From Bacillus sp. FJAT-50079 (GTDB taxonomy: Bacteria > Bacillota > Bacilli > Bacillales > Bacillaceae_C): 64,000 bases of DNA. Positions 35,141-44,473 of this stretch are shown one piece after another. Both the position numbers and the translations under genes were made by a program. The notes under the pieces are model-generated. The model did no database searches, was not told the DNA's origin, and saw nothing but the letters and a program-made list of their open reading frames with translations. Position 1 is the stretch's first letter, and each line of letters begins with the position of its first letter. Where the stretch lies: NCBI RefSeq assembly GCF_018343515.1, contig NZ_JAGYPD010000001.1, forward strand, positions 124,001 to 188,000, read 5' to 3'.

Positions 35141-36619
35141 TTAAAGAGCCATTAACTCTTTAGCAATCTCAATTTTTTTTGAATAATCATTGATATAGTA
35201 ATGATCAATCTTTTTTGCTTGAATTACATCAGGCGTTAGTGTAAGTGATGATGGAACTGGGATCTCATCAAGTTCTTCACTTGCTTTTGCAGCTAGTATA
35301 GCAGCGCCTCTTGCAACACCTTCAGAGTCTCGAACAATTTGTAACGAACGATTTAAAATATTTGCTTTAGTTTGCATCCAATATGGATTCTGTGTAGCCC
35401 CACCAGTTACTAATAATCTTTCCATTCTGATTTTTAAAGCTTGCAGTACCTCAATTCTATTTCTGAACAAACAGCTTAATCCTTGAATAATAGATGTTGC
35501 CATTTGTGCAGAATAACTATTAGTAAGTGCACCGCCAAACCACGCCATTTGTACATGTTTTTCGGAGTCACTATCGCCTAATGGTGATGGGTAAAATCCA
35601 ATGCTATCTTGATTTCCTTTTTCTTGGGATAGTACAGTTGTAAATTGGTCATAATTCCAACCAGTGATTGATAAAAACCATTCAACAATTCCTCCTGTCG
35701 TACCAACTGGGAGTAAAGCGTAGTATCGACCAGGAATTACATGACAACCGATTGTAAAGTTCGGTACTCCAGTAAATTGATCCATATCAACGTGAGGCAT
35801 ATTAATTACAAGAGTTTCAGCGGTTCCACATGAATTCGTTACATCTCCGTCAAGTGTACTACCAATACCAAATGCACCTACAATATGGTCATGGCCAGCT
35901 ATTGTTACCGGGATACCTTCAGGTACTTTCACATATTGACTTACTTTCTTCTGTACAGAACCGACAATTTCCCCTGCATTTATAGTTTTCTGAAGCAAGT
36001 CTTTGTTAATATCAAATTCCATAAGCAATTCATCGTCCCATTTACGATGATTAACATTAAACAGCATTGTACGACTTGCAAGAGATACCTCAGTTCGCAT
36101 TTTACCAGTTAGGCAATAAGCTATGTATTCCGCTATATGTAACCAAGCTCTTCCTTTTTTCCACTTTTCCGACATATACTCCTTCATCCATATAAACTTC
36201 ATTAAAGAGTACTTTGCTTGGGGATATAAACCCGTTTTCCTATAAAAATCTAAAGGATTAACACGACTTTTAACCATATTTAAATATTGATTAGGGCGTT
36301 GATCATACCACGCTAATATTGGACCCAATGGTTCCCCTTCTTCGTCTAGTAATACACCCGCTTCTGCAACACTTGCAATTCCAATTGCTTTAATTTTGTA
36401 TCCATTTGTGCTTATTTGTTCTATGCATGTTTGAATAGCATTAACTGTATTTTCCCATAGCTCCTCTGCAAGATGATAGATTCCACCATCTTTCGTAACA
36501 TGTGCTGGTGTAGATGTTCGTGCTATCGCTTTTATATCTCCCATCCTATTATATGCGGCGGCTTTTATATGGGTTGAGCCTATATCTAATCCAATAAACA
36601 CTGATTCTTTTATTCTCAT
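35141..36619 (-). CDS. FGGY-family carbohydrate kinase (xylulokinase-like)
   Basis: Actin-fold sugar kinase, 492 aa. N-terminal phosphate loop FIGLDIGSTHIKAAAYN, conserved IGIASVAEAGVLLDEEGEPLGPILAWYDQR (substrate Asp region), IAGHDHIVGAFGIG, and C-terminal LLVTGGATQNPYWMQTKANIL with GVARGAAILA. ATG 36619 has GGAGG six bases upstream; the longer open frame from 36724 is ignored. AGHDHIVGAFG with an Asp is the catalytic base motif. It sits between dehydrogenase and aldolase genes, so a ketose made by oxidation of a polyol is the likely substrate. Confidence 0.9.
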   Translation of the reverse strand: MRIKESVFIGLDIGSTHIKAAAYNRMGDIKAIARTSTPAHVTKDGGIYHLAEELWENTVNAIQTCIEQISTNGYKIKAIGIASVAEAGVLLDEEGEPLGPILAWYDQRPNQYLNMVKSRVNPLDFYRKTGLYPQAKYSLMKFIWMKEYMSEKWKKGRAWLHIAEYIAYCLTGKMRTEVSLASRTMLFNVNHRKWDDELLMEFDINKDLLQKTINAGEIVGSVQKKVSQYVKVPEGIPVTIAGHDHIVGAFGIGSTLDGDVTNSCGTAETLVINMPHVDMDQFTGVPNFTIGCHVIPGRYYALLPVGTTGGIVEWFLSITGWNYDQFTTVLSQEKGNQDSIGFYPSPLGDSDSEKHVQMAWFGGALTNSYSAQMATSIIQGLSCLFRNRIEVLQALKIRMERLLVTGGATQNPYWMQTKANILNRSLQIVRDSEGVARGAAILAAKASEELDEIPVPSSLTLTPDVIQAKKIDHYYINDYSKKIEIAKELMAL

Positions 36620-36647
36620 ATGTTCCTCCAATATGAAGCTATTAATT

Positions 36648-37673
36648 TTATATAGGTACCCCGTGCGGATACACAGCCACCTTAAATCCTCTTCCACTTT
36701 TAGCATATATAAATGCATCTTCAATCTGTTCTAAGTTAAATCGGGCCGTAATTAAACTTTCTAAATTAAGATTCTCAATAATCTCGAGAGCTTTATAATG
36801 ACTATAAGGGTTAATGTGTGATCCCAGTACAGTCAACTCTTTTAAAAAAATATCATTAGGAGAAAACTCCATGAATTCGTTTGGAGGAACTACACCAAAA
36901 AACAAAATGGTTCCCCCTTTGCAAATAAGTTGCATAGCTTGTCTTGCTGTTTCTATCCTACCAGCTGCTTCGATTACCACATCCGCGCCTAATCCGTGTG
37001 TTGCCCTCAAAAGATTATCGGCGACATTTTCTATCGTTGGATCTATGGTTAAGAATCCTCTCTTTTTCGCTTCCGCTAAGCGATATGAATTAGGTTCTAT
37101 TATATAAACTTGCCCTGCACCATTCATACGTGCCAGTTCTGCTAATACAATGCCTGCAAAGCCACCGCCCAATATTGCCACATGATCACCAATATCAATC
37201 TTTGCCCTTTCGATTCCGTGAATACAGCAGCCTACATTTTCAGTTAGTGCCGCTACTGATGATGACATATAATCTGGAATTTTATAAACCGTTTTTTCTG
37301 GGATTACACAGTATTCAGCAAATCCACCATCTAAGCGCACCCCAAACCCTTTTTTGTTTGCGCATAGATGCTCTTTTCCAATTCGGCAATATTTACAGAG
37401 TCCACAAAAAATATGTGGCTCTATCGTTACAAGGTCATTAGGGCGCACCGATTTCACCCCACTGCCCACTTCCTCTACATATCCAGAGAATTCATGTCCA
37501 ATTACTACTGGAGGCTCAGCTGGAAAATTCCCTTCAATTATTTTAAAATCTGTTCCGCATATAGTGGCTGCTGCAATGCGAATAAGTACATCTTGTTCCC
37601 CTAAGATTGGAATTTCTTTTTCCACCAACTGTAATTTTTGATTCCCTTGATATTGTGCTGCAAGGTACTTCAT
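36648..37673 (-). CDS. Zinc-dependent sugar/polyol dehydrogenase (MDR family) 1
   Basis: Medium-chain dehydrogenase, 341 aa. Catalytic zinc ligands Cys of ATICGTD, His-Glu of IGHEFSG; structural-zinc Cys quartet CGLCKYCRIGKEHLC; NAD-binding AILGGGFAGIVLAELARMNGAG with acidic residue near YIIEPNS, favouring NAD. ATG 37673 has GGAAGG eight bases upstream (in-frame GTG at 37682). Similar to threonine/sorbitol-type enzymes; the substrate is likely a sugar alcohol or aldose. Confidence 0.9.
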   Translation of the reverse strand: MKYLAAQYQGNQKLQLVEKEIPILGEQDVLIRIAAATICGTDFKIIEGNFPAEPPVVIGHEFSGYVEEVGSGVKSVRPNDLVTIEPHIFCGLCKYCRIGKEHLCANKKGFGVRLDGGFAEYCVIPEKTVYKIPDYMSSSVAALTENVGCCIHGIERAKIDIGDHVAILGGGFAGIVLAELARMNGAGQVYIIEPNSYRLAEAKKRGFLTIDPTIENVADNLLRATHGLGADVVIEAAGRIETARQAMQLICKGGTILFFGVVPPNEFMEFSPNDIFLKELTVLGSHINPYSHYKALEIIENLNLESLITARFNLEQIEDAFIYAKSGRGFKVAVYPHGVPI

Positions 37674-37700
37674 CTTAATCACCTTCCATTACTTGCGCTT

Positions 37701-38696
37701 CTATGAATTTAACTTTACGAACGGTTTAATTGTTTTACCCTGGCTAAATTCGATAAATGTATCTTGCAACTGATCAAAAGTTACTATTTTACTAACTAAT
37801 TTTTGAAATGAGTTTTGATTTTTTCTATATAATTCGATGTTATCCTTCACTTCATTCAAGTTAAAATAGAAGGAACGAATAAGATAAAAGTCTTTTCTTC
37901 TTAATTGTGGAGTAGGATGAATGACAAATGGATCATTGCTCTCCCCCAATATAACTACCGCTCCCCCCGGTTCAACTGCATAAATAGCTGTTTTCCGACC
38001 AGGGGCACTTCCACTAGCTTCAATAACAATAGAAAACTCTCCTTTAAGATCAATATCCGAAGTATATCTAGTTGCCCCAAATTCCTCTGCAATTGTTAAT
38101 CGATCTTCTACGGGATCCACAGCGTATATTTCAGAATATCCCATCGCCTGAAATGTCAAAATTGTGCCTAACCCTAGTGGCCCGCATCCTACAACTAGAA
38201 CCTTACTATCAGATGTTGGGCTGACATTTAAGCGAGTTGCCATTCGTATTGCATGGGCTGCCGTTCCTACGGTATCTAGTAGTAATACCCCATCACTATC
38301 CGTTATATCGTCGGGAATCGGTATAAGATTTTTGGACGGTACTAAGACGTATTCCGCATACCCACCATCCCGTTGCCATCCAATCAAGCCATCTATATGT
38401 TGGCATCGATTTGTTTCTCCAGCCAAACAAAACTTACAATTTCCACAAAAAATTGGTATATATATAATGACTCTAGTACCTGGTTTTATTTGTGCTTTGG
38501 GACCAACCTTGTGAACGATTCCGGCTATTTCATGCCCTGGAGTATAAGGGGAACCTTCTTTAAATAGTCTTTTATCCGAACCACATAATCCACAACATGT
38601 TACCTTAACAATTACATCATCCTCATTAAATAATGTAGGAAGTTCTATATCTTTGATCTCAATTTTATTTTCACCTACAAATCTTGCACTCCTCAT
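37701..38696 (-). CDS. Zinc-dependent sugar/polyol dehydrogenase (MDR family) 2
   Basis: 331 aa from ATG 38696, which has GGGTGGG just upstream (in-frame TTG at 38720). Catalytic Cys (GLCGSD), GHE, structural Cys quartet CGNCKFCLAGETNRC and NAD-binding VVGCGPLGLGTILTFQAMGYSEIYAVDP are complete. It is only moderately similar to the neighbouring enzyme, so the pair probably runs two different oxidation steps. It begins the enzyme block, 52 bases after the permease gene. Confidence 0.9.
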   Translation of the reverse strand: MRSARFVGENKIEIKDIELPTLFNEDDVIVKVTCCGLCGSDKRLFKEGSPYTPGHEIAGIVHKVGPKAQIKPGTRVIIYIPIFCGNCKFCLAGETNRCQHIDGLIGWQRDGGYAEYVLVPSKNLIPIPDDITDSDGVLLLDTVGTAAHAIRMATRLNVSPTSDSKVLVVGCGPLGLGTILTFQAMGYSEIYAVDPVEDRLTIAEEFGATRYTSDIDLKGEFSIVIEASGSAPGRKTAIYAVEPGGAVVILGESNDPFVIHPTPQLRRKDFYLIRSFYFNLNEVKDNIELYRKNQNSFQKLVSKIVTFDQLQDTFIEFSQGKTIKPFVKLNS

Positions 38697-38748
38697 AATT
38701 TCCCACCCTCTTATTTGCAATCTATAATGAATCTTTCAAGAAAGTTTG

Positions 38749-39564
38749 CTATTTTACAGCACCACTTGTTAATCCACTGACAAGCCAACGTTGTACAAAA
38801 GAAACGATAATAAGTACTGGAACTGTAATTAAGGTAGCTGCCGCCATTAAACCTCCCCAATCAACCGCTGCTACTCCAATAAAGTTAAATGCTGCTACTG
38901 TTAAAGGGGTTGTTTTAGATCCGGAAAGCACTAATGAAAATAAAAAGTAGTTCCAAGAAAAAATAAATGCTAATGCTGTTGCTACGGACAAGCCAGGAAG
39001 TGCAAGAGGAAGAGTAATCTGCCAAAGCACCCTAAATGGCCCGCAACCATCTATCATGGCTGATTCTTCTATTTCTTTTGAAATACCTTGAAAATAAGAA
39101 AGCATTAACCAAACAATTAATGGCATTGTAATTACCGTATGAGTTACGATTAAGGTTAAATAATTATCAGTTAACCCTAATTGAGATGCGATCACATACC
39201 AAGGAATTAAAAACAAAATTCCAGGAGCCATTCGAGCAATCAGACTTAAAAATGCAGTCCATTGCAAATTGTAACGAGCAGCTGCATAGGCTGCCGGAAC
39301 CCCTAAAATCAGTCCCAAAAGTGTTGATCCAGCTGTAATTATTATGCTATTTAATATATATTGTCCAAATGGATAGGCGCTAAACAATCCCCTAAAATGA
39401 TCTAATGTCGGCGTAAATAAAAACTTTGGCGGATATGAAGTAATATCAACATTTTGCTTAAACGCGGATAATAACATCCAAAGTATTGGAAATATAAAAA
39501 TTACAAAACAGATTGCTAATTGAATATAAATAGCTAGTTTGGATTTCCAAGTTGAGTTTTTCAT
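38749..39564 (-). CDS. CUT1 sugar ABC permease (MalG type)
   Basis: 271 aa, six helices, EAA loop IEESAMIDGCGPFRVLWQITLPLALP (about residues 157-182), C-terminus GLTSGAVK. Start ATG shares one base with the stop of the MalF-type gene (TAATG). Membrane half of the importer that opens this operon. Confidence 0.91.
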   Translation of the reverse strand: MKNSTWKSKLAIYIQLAICFVIFIFPILWMLLSAFKQNVDITSYPPKFLFTPTLDHFRGLFSAYPFGQYILNSIIITAGSTLLGLILGVPAAYAAARYNLQWTAFLSLIARMAPGILFLIPWYVIASQLGLTDNYLTLIVTHTVITMPLIVWLMLSYFQGISKEIEESAMIDGCGPFRVLWQITLPLALPGLSVATALAFIFSWNYFLFSLVLSGSKTTPLTVAAFNFIGVAAVDWGGLMAAATLITVPVLIIVSFVQRWLVSGLTSGAVK

Positions 39565-40499
39565 TATACATACCTCTTTCTCCAGCTAGTTAACAAATAG
39601 CTAAATCCCATAACGATAAACAATAACACCAACATCATCGTACTCGCTTGTCCCATATTCGTATAAAGGAAACCTTGTTGGTAAGCATAGATATTCAATG
39701 ATGTAGATGAGTTAATCGGCCCTCCCTGGGTCATAACATAAATAGTGTCAAATATTCGCAACATATCTACCGACCTTAACATCAAGGCTATAAGAATCGT
39801 TTGTTTTAACATTGGTAAAATAATGTAAAATAAAGTTTGAGCTTTGTTCGCTCCATCTATATACGCTGCCTCAAATGGTTCTTCTGGCAGGGCTTGTACA
39901 CCACCTAAAACAATTAACGCAATAAATGGAGTCCATTGCCAAATATCGACGATTGAAAGTGCATAAATTACCGAACCCGGATCGTTTAGCCATTTTCCAG
40001 CTGGTAAATTGAAAGTTTGCAAGACATAGTTTACAAAACCAAGAGATGGTTCAAATAACTGAACCCATACCATACCTGCTGCCACGGAAGGTATAATGGC
40101 TGGAAAGAAAAATAATATCCGTAATACTTTTATTCCCCGAACGGCTTTGCTTAATAAAATACCTAAGTATACCCCTAAAACTAATTCAAAAAATAAAGAG
40201 ATCCCAGAAATCTTCAATGTAATCCATGTCGCCTTCCAAAAAAGCGCATCTTTAAAAGTTAGTAAAATATTATCAAAACCTACAAATGGGAGACCCCAGA
40301 ATGACACACCTGGGGACCATTTAGTAAACATTAAATAAATCACATAAATTAAGGGGAAGCCTATTAGCAATAAAGTAAATACTACTGAAGGTAGTACCAT
40401 AATCATTGGAGCAAATCTATCTAGGGATCTAGGTGAGTTTTTGTGCTCCTTTTTCTTAGGTAACCAACGGTCTATTGATTTTAAATAACTTAGATTCAT
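39564..40499 (-). CDS. CUT1 sugar ABC permease (MalF type)
   Basis: 311 aa, six helices plus a basic N-terminal segment, EAA loop FEAAYIDGANKAQTLFYIILPML and TQGGPINSSTSLNIYAYQQGF. The ATG overlaps the binding-protein stop by four bases (ATGA). No ATPase gene in the operon. Confidence 0.91.
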   Translation of the reverse strand: MNLSYLKSIDRWLPKKKEHKNSPRSLDRFAPMIMVLPSVVFTLLLIGFPLIYVIYLMFTKWSPGVSFWGLPFVGFDNILLTFKDALFWKATWITLKISGISLFFELVLGVYLGILLSKAVRGIKVLRILFFFPAIIPSVAAGMVWVQLFEPSLGFVNYVLQTFNLPAGKWLNDPGSVIYALSIVDIWQWTPFIALIVLGGVQALPEEPFEAAYIDGANKAQTLFYIILPMLKQTILIALMLRSVDMLRIFDTIYVMTQGGPINSSTSLNIYAYQQGFLYTNMGQASTMMLVLLFIVMGFSYLLTSWRKRYV

Positions 40500-41866
40500 T
40501 TGTGGTTTAGAACCTCCGTTAATTTGGCATCTGCTTCTTTAGCTGCATCCTCAGCACTCTTATCACCTAAAATAACTTTACCAACCATTTCTCCAATAAT
40601 TTGTCTTACTTGAGCTTGATCTTCTGCTGGTGGACCAACATCTGGATTAGCATTATTCATAATGAACTTCAGCGCCTCTACCCATTCTTTCTTTAAAGGT
40701 GTATCCATCGAAGAAATGAACTTCTCATCTTCCCAAGTGGATTGCCTTGGACTCGCTATTCCATTAAGTGCCATTTCAAGCTGCATTTCCTTCGATGTAG
40801 CCCATTGTAAAAATAACCAGGCAGCTTCTTTATTTTTTGCAAATTTATTGATGGAGATTCCCCATTGCAATTGCGTCAATTTACTACCTCCAGGTCCTGG
40901 TGGCACTGGTATAACCCCAATTTTATCGATTACTGTAGAACTTTTTGGATCGATAATAGTATTAAGTTCGTTCGTAGACTCTATTTCCATAGCTACTTTG
41001 CCTTGAGCAAACAATGCGGAAGATTGATAAAAAGTGTACTGTATTACCCCCGGAGGACCATAATTTTTGGCCAAATCGGCATACTGCTGAATAGCCCTTA
41101 TCCTATCGGGATCTTGAAAATTCGATTTCCCCTCATCCAACCATGTCTTTCCATTGTTATATATAAAATTACCGAATGTATACGGTAAAGCCCCTGGAAC
41201 CCCCCTTAAAGTAACTCCATGAATTTTCCCTTTTGAACCCTTAACTATTTTACTTGCTGCACTTTCAATATCTTCAAGTTTGCTAGGTACTTCAGCCCCA
41301 TATTCTTCAAACAACTCTTTGTTGTAATAAAGTACTGGTCCCTCAACATTGATAGGAAGACCAATAAGATTTCCATCGATTTTCTCACCGTTTAAAGGTC
41401 CTTCAAAGAAATCCTCCATATCAAAGTCTGGAGAGGTAATTTGTTTATTTGATACATATTCATCCAAATTTTCATAAAAACCTGCATTATAGTATTGCAG
41501 TCCTTCTCTTGATTTAAGGGACATTAAAATATCAAACTCATCACTTTTTGCTTGCAATGAAATCAATGCCTTTTGTCGTACTTGATCCTCGGGAAAAATC
41601 ATCATATTAACCTTAATTCCAGTGAGCTGTTCAAATTCCTTAAGATGTGGCTCTAATGTCGTAATCCATGGTTGTTTATTAGCAAGTAATGATATTTCTT
41701 GTCCCGAAAATTGTTTCCAATCAAATTCGCCAGAACCTTGTTTTCCTTCAGATAAATTAGTAGATTCGCTTTGAACCTCTTTTGTATTGCCAGAGCTACA
41801 ACCTACTGTAAACAGGACTAAAGCTATTAGTAATGATGTTATTCCGACCTTATTCATTCTGAACAT
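40496..41866 (-). CDS. Sugar-binding lipoprotein of the LysR-controlled operon
   Basis: Lipoprotein signal with lipobox TVGC (about residues 20-23), then a family-1 binding fold (EISLLANKQPWITTLEPHLKEFEQLTGIKVNMMIFPEDQVRQKAL) that resembles polyol-binding members of the family. 456 aa. First gene of the ten-gene operon. GGGGG lies seven bases before ATG 41866; ATG 41857 is an alternative. Confidence 0.87.
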   Translation of the reverse strand: MFRMNKVGITSLLIALVLFTVGCSSGNTKEVQSESTNLSEGKQGSGEFDWKQFSGQEISLLANKQPWITTLEPHLKEFEQLTGIKVNMMIFPEDQVRQKALISLQAKSDEFDILMSLKSREGLQYYNAGFYENLDEYVSNKQITSPDFDMEDFFEGPLNGEKIDGNLIGLPINVEGPVLYYNKELFEEYGAEVPSKLEDIESAASKIVKGSKGKIHGVTLRGVPGALPYTFGNFIYNNGKTWLDEGKSNFQDPDRIRAIQQYADLAKNYGPPGVIQYTFYQSSALFAQGKVAMEIESTNELNTIIDPKSSTVIDKIGVIPVPPGPGGSKLTQLQWGISINKFAKNKEAAWLFLQWATSKEMQLEMALNGIASPRQSTWEDEKFISSMDTPLKKEWVEALKFIMNNANPDVGPPAEDQAQVRQIIGEMVGKVILGDKSAEDAAKEADAKLTEVLNHK

Positions 41867-41925
41867 TCCTTTACCCCCTAGGTTTCCGTAAATATAAAAT
41901 ATTCAAATCTTTCACACTTTCATTG

Positions 41926-41943
41926 TATGATAGCGTTATCATA
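41926..41943. promoter_or_regulatory. Perfect inverted repeat between LysR and its target operon
   Basis: TATGATA-GCGT-TATCATA, a perfect 7-4-7 repeat, lies 60-77 bases upstream of the binding-protein start and 62 bases upstream of lysR. It has the ATA-rich dyad shape of LysR-type recognition sites. A GATA half also fits T-N11-A. Probable regulator site. Confidence 0.55.
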
Positions 41944-41956
41944 GTGTAAAATATAT

Positions 41957-41980
41957 AAAACTTACCTTTTCATAAGTTTT
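41957..41980. promoter_or_regulatory. Second inverted repeat in the LysR intergenic region
   Basis: AAAACTTA and TAAGTTTT are perfect complements separated by eight bases. It lies 25-48 bases upstream of the lysR ATG and could be the autoregulatory site or simply cover the lysR promoter. Confidence 0.4.
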
Positions 41981-42004
41981 ACTTATACAAAAGGAGTGTA
42001 CTTG

Positions 42005-42898
42005 ATGAATCTGCACCATCTATATATTTTCTGTGCTGTATCTGAAATGAAAAGTTTTACCAAAGCATCAAAAAAAATTAACATAAGCCAACCTGCCATC
42101 TCGCAACATATTAATAATTTAGAATTTACTTTAGGTAAAAAGTTAATTGAAAGGCGAGGTAGATTGTTCAAATTAACAAATCACGGTGAGGTCCTTTTAG
42201 AATATGGACGTAGAATTTTTAATATGGTAGAAGAAGCCGAAAATGCATTAGTTAGGAGTGGTAAGCATAAAGAAAAGCTCTTTATTGGGACCTCTACAAT
42301 TCCAGGGACATACTTTCTTCCAGGCTTTATATCTAATTTTATGGAGACAAATCCATATGTTAGATTTAATGTTACCCTAGAAGAAAGCAATGCAGATTTG
42401 ATTGAGAAACTCATTAATAATCAAATTGATTTAGCGATAAATTACGAAAGCGTAATTTTAAGAGATGAAATACAAATATCTCGTATTACTCAAGATGAAC
42501 TAGTGCTAGTTTTACCAGGAAAACATCCTTGGGCCAACGGTCAAATCATCTCTTTTGAGGAAATATTAACATTGCCATTTATATTTCATTCTAAGGAATT
42601 ATTTATCCGATCCATTATGGAAAATATACTGTCTGGAAACACAGTAAATGTTGTATTAGAGTTATCCAATCTCGAAGCAATAAAAGCAGCAATCATCCAT
42701 GGATTAGGCGTTTCAATGTTACCGTATTCTACCATTCAACTAGAATTAGAACATGGGCTCTTGGCAATTGCTAATTGCTCCACTTTTCGGGTACCTCGAA
42801 ATTTAACTTTATTACGCAAACGCTCATCATTTGAATTGGGGACAGCCCAAGAAGTTATCGACTTTTTATTAAATAACAATTCAATATCAAAATATTAA
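42005..42898 (+). CDS. LysR-type transcriptional regulator
   Basis: N-terminal winged helix-turn-helix (HHLYIFCAVSEMKSFTKASKKINISQPAISQHINNLE, typical LysR motif) and a periplasmic-binding-like effector domain from about residue 90 (LFIGTSTIPGTYFLPGFISNF). 297 aa from ATG 42005, with AAGGAGTG six bases upstream (GTG 41996 also in frame). Divergent from the importer/catabolic operon, which it probably activates in response to a pathway intermediate. Confidence 0.92.
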   Translation: MNLHHLYIFCAVSEMKSFTKASKKINISQPAISQHINNLEFTLGKKLIERRGRLFKLTNHGEVLLEYGRRIFNMVEEAENALVRSGKHKEKLFIGTSTIPGTYFLPGFISNFMETNPYVRFNVTLEESNADLIEKLINNQIDLAINYESVILRDEIQISRITQDELVLVLPGKHPWANGQIISFEEILTLPFIFHSKELFIRSIMENILSGNTVNVVLELSNLEAIKAAIIHGLGVSMLPYSTIQLELEHGLLAIANCSTFRVPRNLTLLRKRSSFELGTAQEVIDFLLNNNSISKY

Positions 42899-43314
42899 TG
42901 AATGTGGCCATTAATATTTTGCTTAGTTGAAATTGCGATACATATATCCCCTTGCGGTAGAAACAGAATAGTTGGCGAAAAAAACGTGCGACTCTGTTAA
43001 ATTCCCTGATAAGATCTTCCCTAAAATATGTGAAAGTTACTTTATATAAAAAGGATTGATTCTAGGTAGGGTTACGTTAAGTCCTAGAAGTTTACCTTTT
43101 TTAAAACTTACAGTGTCAAAAGACTAGAGAATAAAACAAACAAGGTCTTCTCCAATTAGAGAAGACCCAAGAATTTATAAAAACAATTGGCAAATCCTTA
43201 TAACATAGTTACGAATTACTTTGTGAATTTTTGGTTCACCAAGTAAGGAGTAATGTATGTATAAAAAAGTATCCTATTGCTATATGGCCATACATCAACA
43301 TCCAATCCTTTTAG
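42899..43314. other. Intergenic stretch with one hairpin
   Basis: About 415 bases without a gene. GGTCTTCTC/GAGAAGACC with a six-base loop (43144-43167) is followed by TTGTTTGTTTT on the minus strand, so it may terminate the nuclease remnant. Nothing else recognised. Confidence 0.45.
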
Positions 43315-43590
43315 CTACGCTCCCCTACTCATCTCCAGCATCCAATTCATCAACTGCTTTCGATCAATCAATTTAACCTCGTTGGAGTGAGCCAATTTTC
43401 TGGCTGGTTCAGTAAAATAATTATTCGTTATCACCCAACACTCATCTGCTTTGTAATGATTTTTAGCTGAAGCTACTTCTTGCACTGCTTTTATTCCCAC
43501 TTTTCGCTTATAACGTTTCGCTTGGACAATAATTTTCTGTTCTTTCGTTGATAAGACGAGATCCGCACCATAGTTATCTGTTAATGTCTC
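43315..43590 (-). pseudogene. Truncated Mrr-like restriction endonuclease domain
   Basis: About 90 codons match the C-terminal catalytic half of Mrr-type nucleases: YGADLVL with catalytic Asp (about residue 18), VQAKRYK with Gln-x-Lys (about 31-33), then KAVQEVASAKNHYKADECWVITNNYFTEPARKLA. The PD-(D/E)xK residues are intact, but nothing upstream encodes the usual N-terminal part, and the first dozen residues (MQIFLILLETL) are not family-like. Best read as a decayed fragment; a free-standing short nuclease is possible but less likely. Confidence 0.7.
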
Positions 43591-43628
43591 CAATAGTATT
43601 AGAAAAATTTGCAACTACGTTGGTCCAA

Positions 43629-43679
43629 TAAAAAAATGAGTATCATAAAAGTCGGTGTTCACTAACTTTTATAATACTC
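43629..43679 (-). terminator. Terminator of the RbsABC-DhaKL operon
   Basis: A 15-base-pair stem (GAGTATCATAAAAGT with one mismatch to its partner 43665-43679) is followed on the minus strand by ATTTTTTTATT. It lies 130 bases past the dhaL stop. Confidence 0.75.
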
Positions 43680-43808
43680 TTATCACTTAAACTTTATTTA
43701 ATTTCTAAAAGTATTTCATACATTTCCAACCTGAAAGTTTCTCACTTGTTCAACGTTAAAGAGAAAAAACACTTGTCATATTACAAATGATCTCTTAGTC
43801 ATTCACGA

Positions 43809-44459
43809 TCATTTATTTACCCTGCTATTAATATATTCCTCAAATCCCCGAAGAAAAAGGGCGCCTACTGTCGCTCCCGGGTCTTGATGACCAATTGATT
43901 TTTCTAAATAGCGTCCTGCCCTGCCATGTTTAGATTGCATATAAATTGTGTCAGTCATACCTTTTGAAGCAGCTTTTGAAGCATTGATAATTGCATCTTT
44001 CAATGAATCACCATTATTAACAGCTTCTTGCATAGCTACCGCAGCAGGTCCGATAGAATCTAAAATCGTTTTATCCCCTATTTGCGCTTTCCCTCGATCT
44101 TTAATGCCATCCACCATAGCATTAAAAGCACTGGCGAGAGATTCCAAATTAAATTCTGTTTTTCCTTGTGAAATTTTTCCCGCACGCATCAATGCAGTAG
44201 CTATTAACGTTCCCATAGTAGAGGCAGCATTATTGGCCATTTCTAATCCACTTTGCATTAAAAGAACGCCAATATCCTTCTCATTTGTAGTATCTAAATG
44301 TTTTTTGATTCCCTTAAATCCTTTAGACATCGTTAACCCAAGATCGCCATCTCCTAAGGCGCCATCAAGTTGGCACAGATAATCTCTATTCTGATCCATA
44401 ATTTCACTGATTCTAGTAAATATATCATTTATTTCATTGGCTGTAAGTGTATTTATCAC
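43809..44459 (-). CDS. dhaL: DhaL-type kinase subunit (nucleotide-binding)
   Basis: All-helical phosphoryl-transfer subunit, 216 aa. The metal/nucleotide loop reads LDGALGDGDLGLTMSKGF (about residues 29-46); the aspartates are kept, but the usual His after GDGD is Leu. MxNNAASTMGTLIATALMRAG and HGRAGRYLEKSIGHQDPGA match DhaL. Start is GTG with AGGAGG six to seven bases upstream. Split DhaK and DhaL with no PTS DhaM subunit nearby suggest an ATP-dependent kinase for a small ketose rather than the PTS dihydroxyacetone system. Confidence 0.88.
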   Translation of the reverse strand: MINTLTANEINDIFTRISEIMDQNRDYLCQLDGALGDGDLGLTMSKGFKGIKKHLDTTNEKDIGVLLMQSGLEMANNAASTMGTLIATALMRAGKISQGKTEFNLESLASAFNAMVDGIKDRGKAQIGDKTILDSIGPAAVAMQEAVNNGDSLKDAIINASKAASKGMTDTIYMQSKHGRAGRYLEKSIGHQDPGATVGALFLRGFEEYINSRVNK

Positions 44460-44473
44460 AAGTAATCCTCCTA

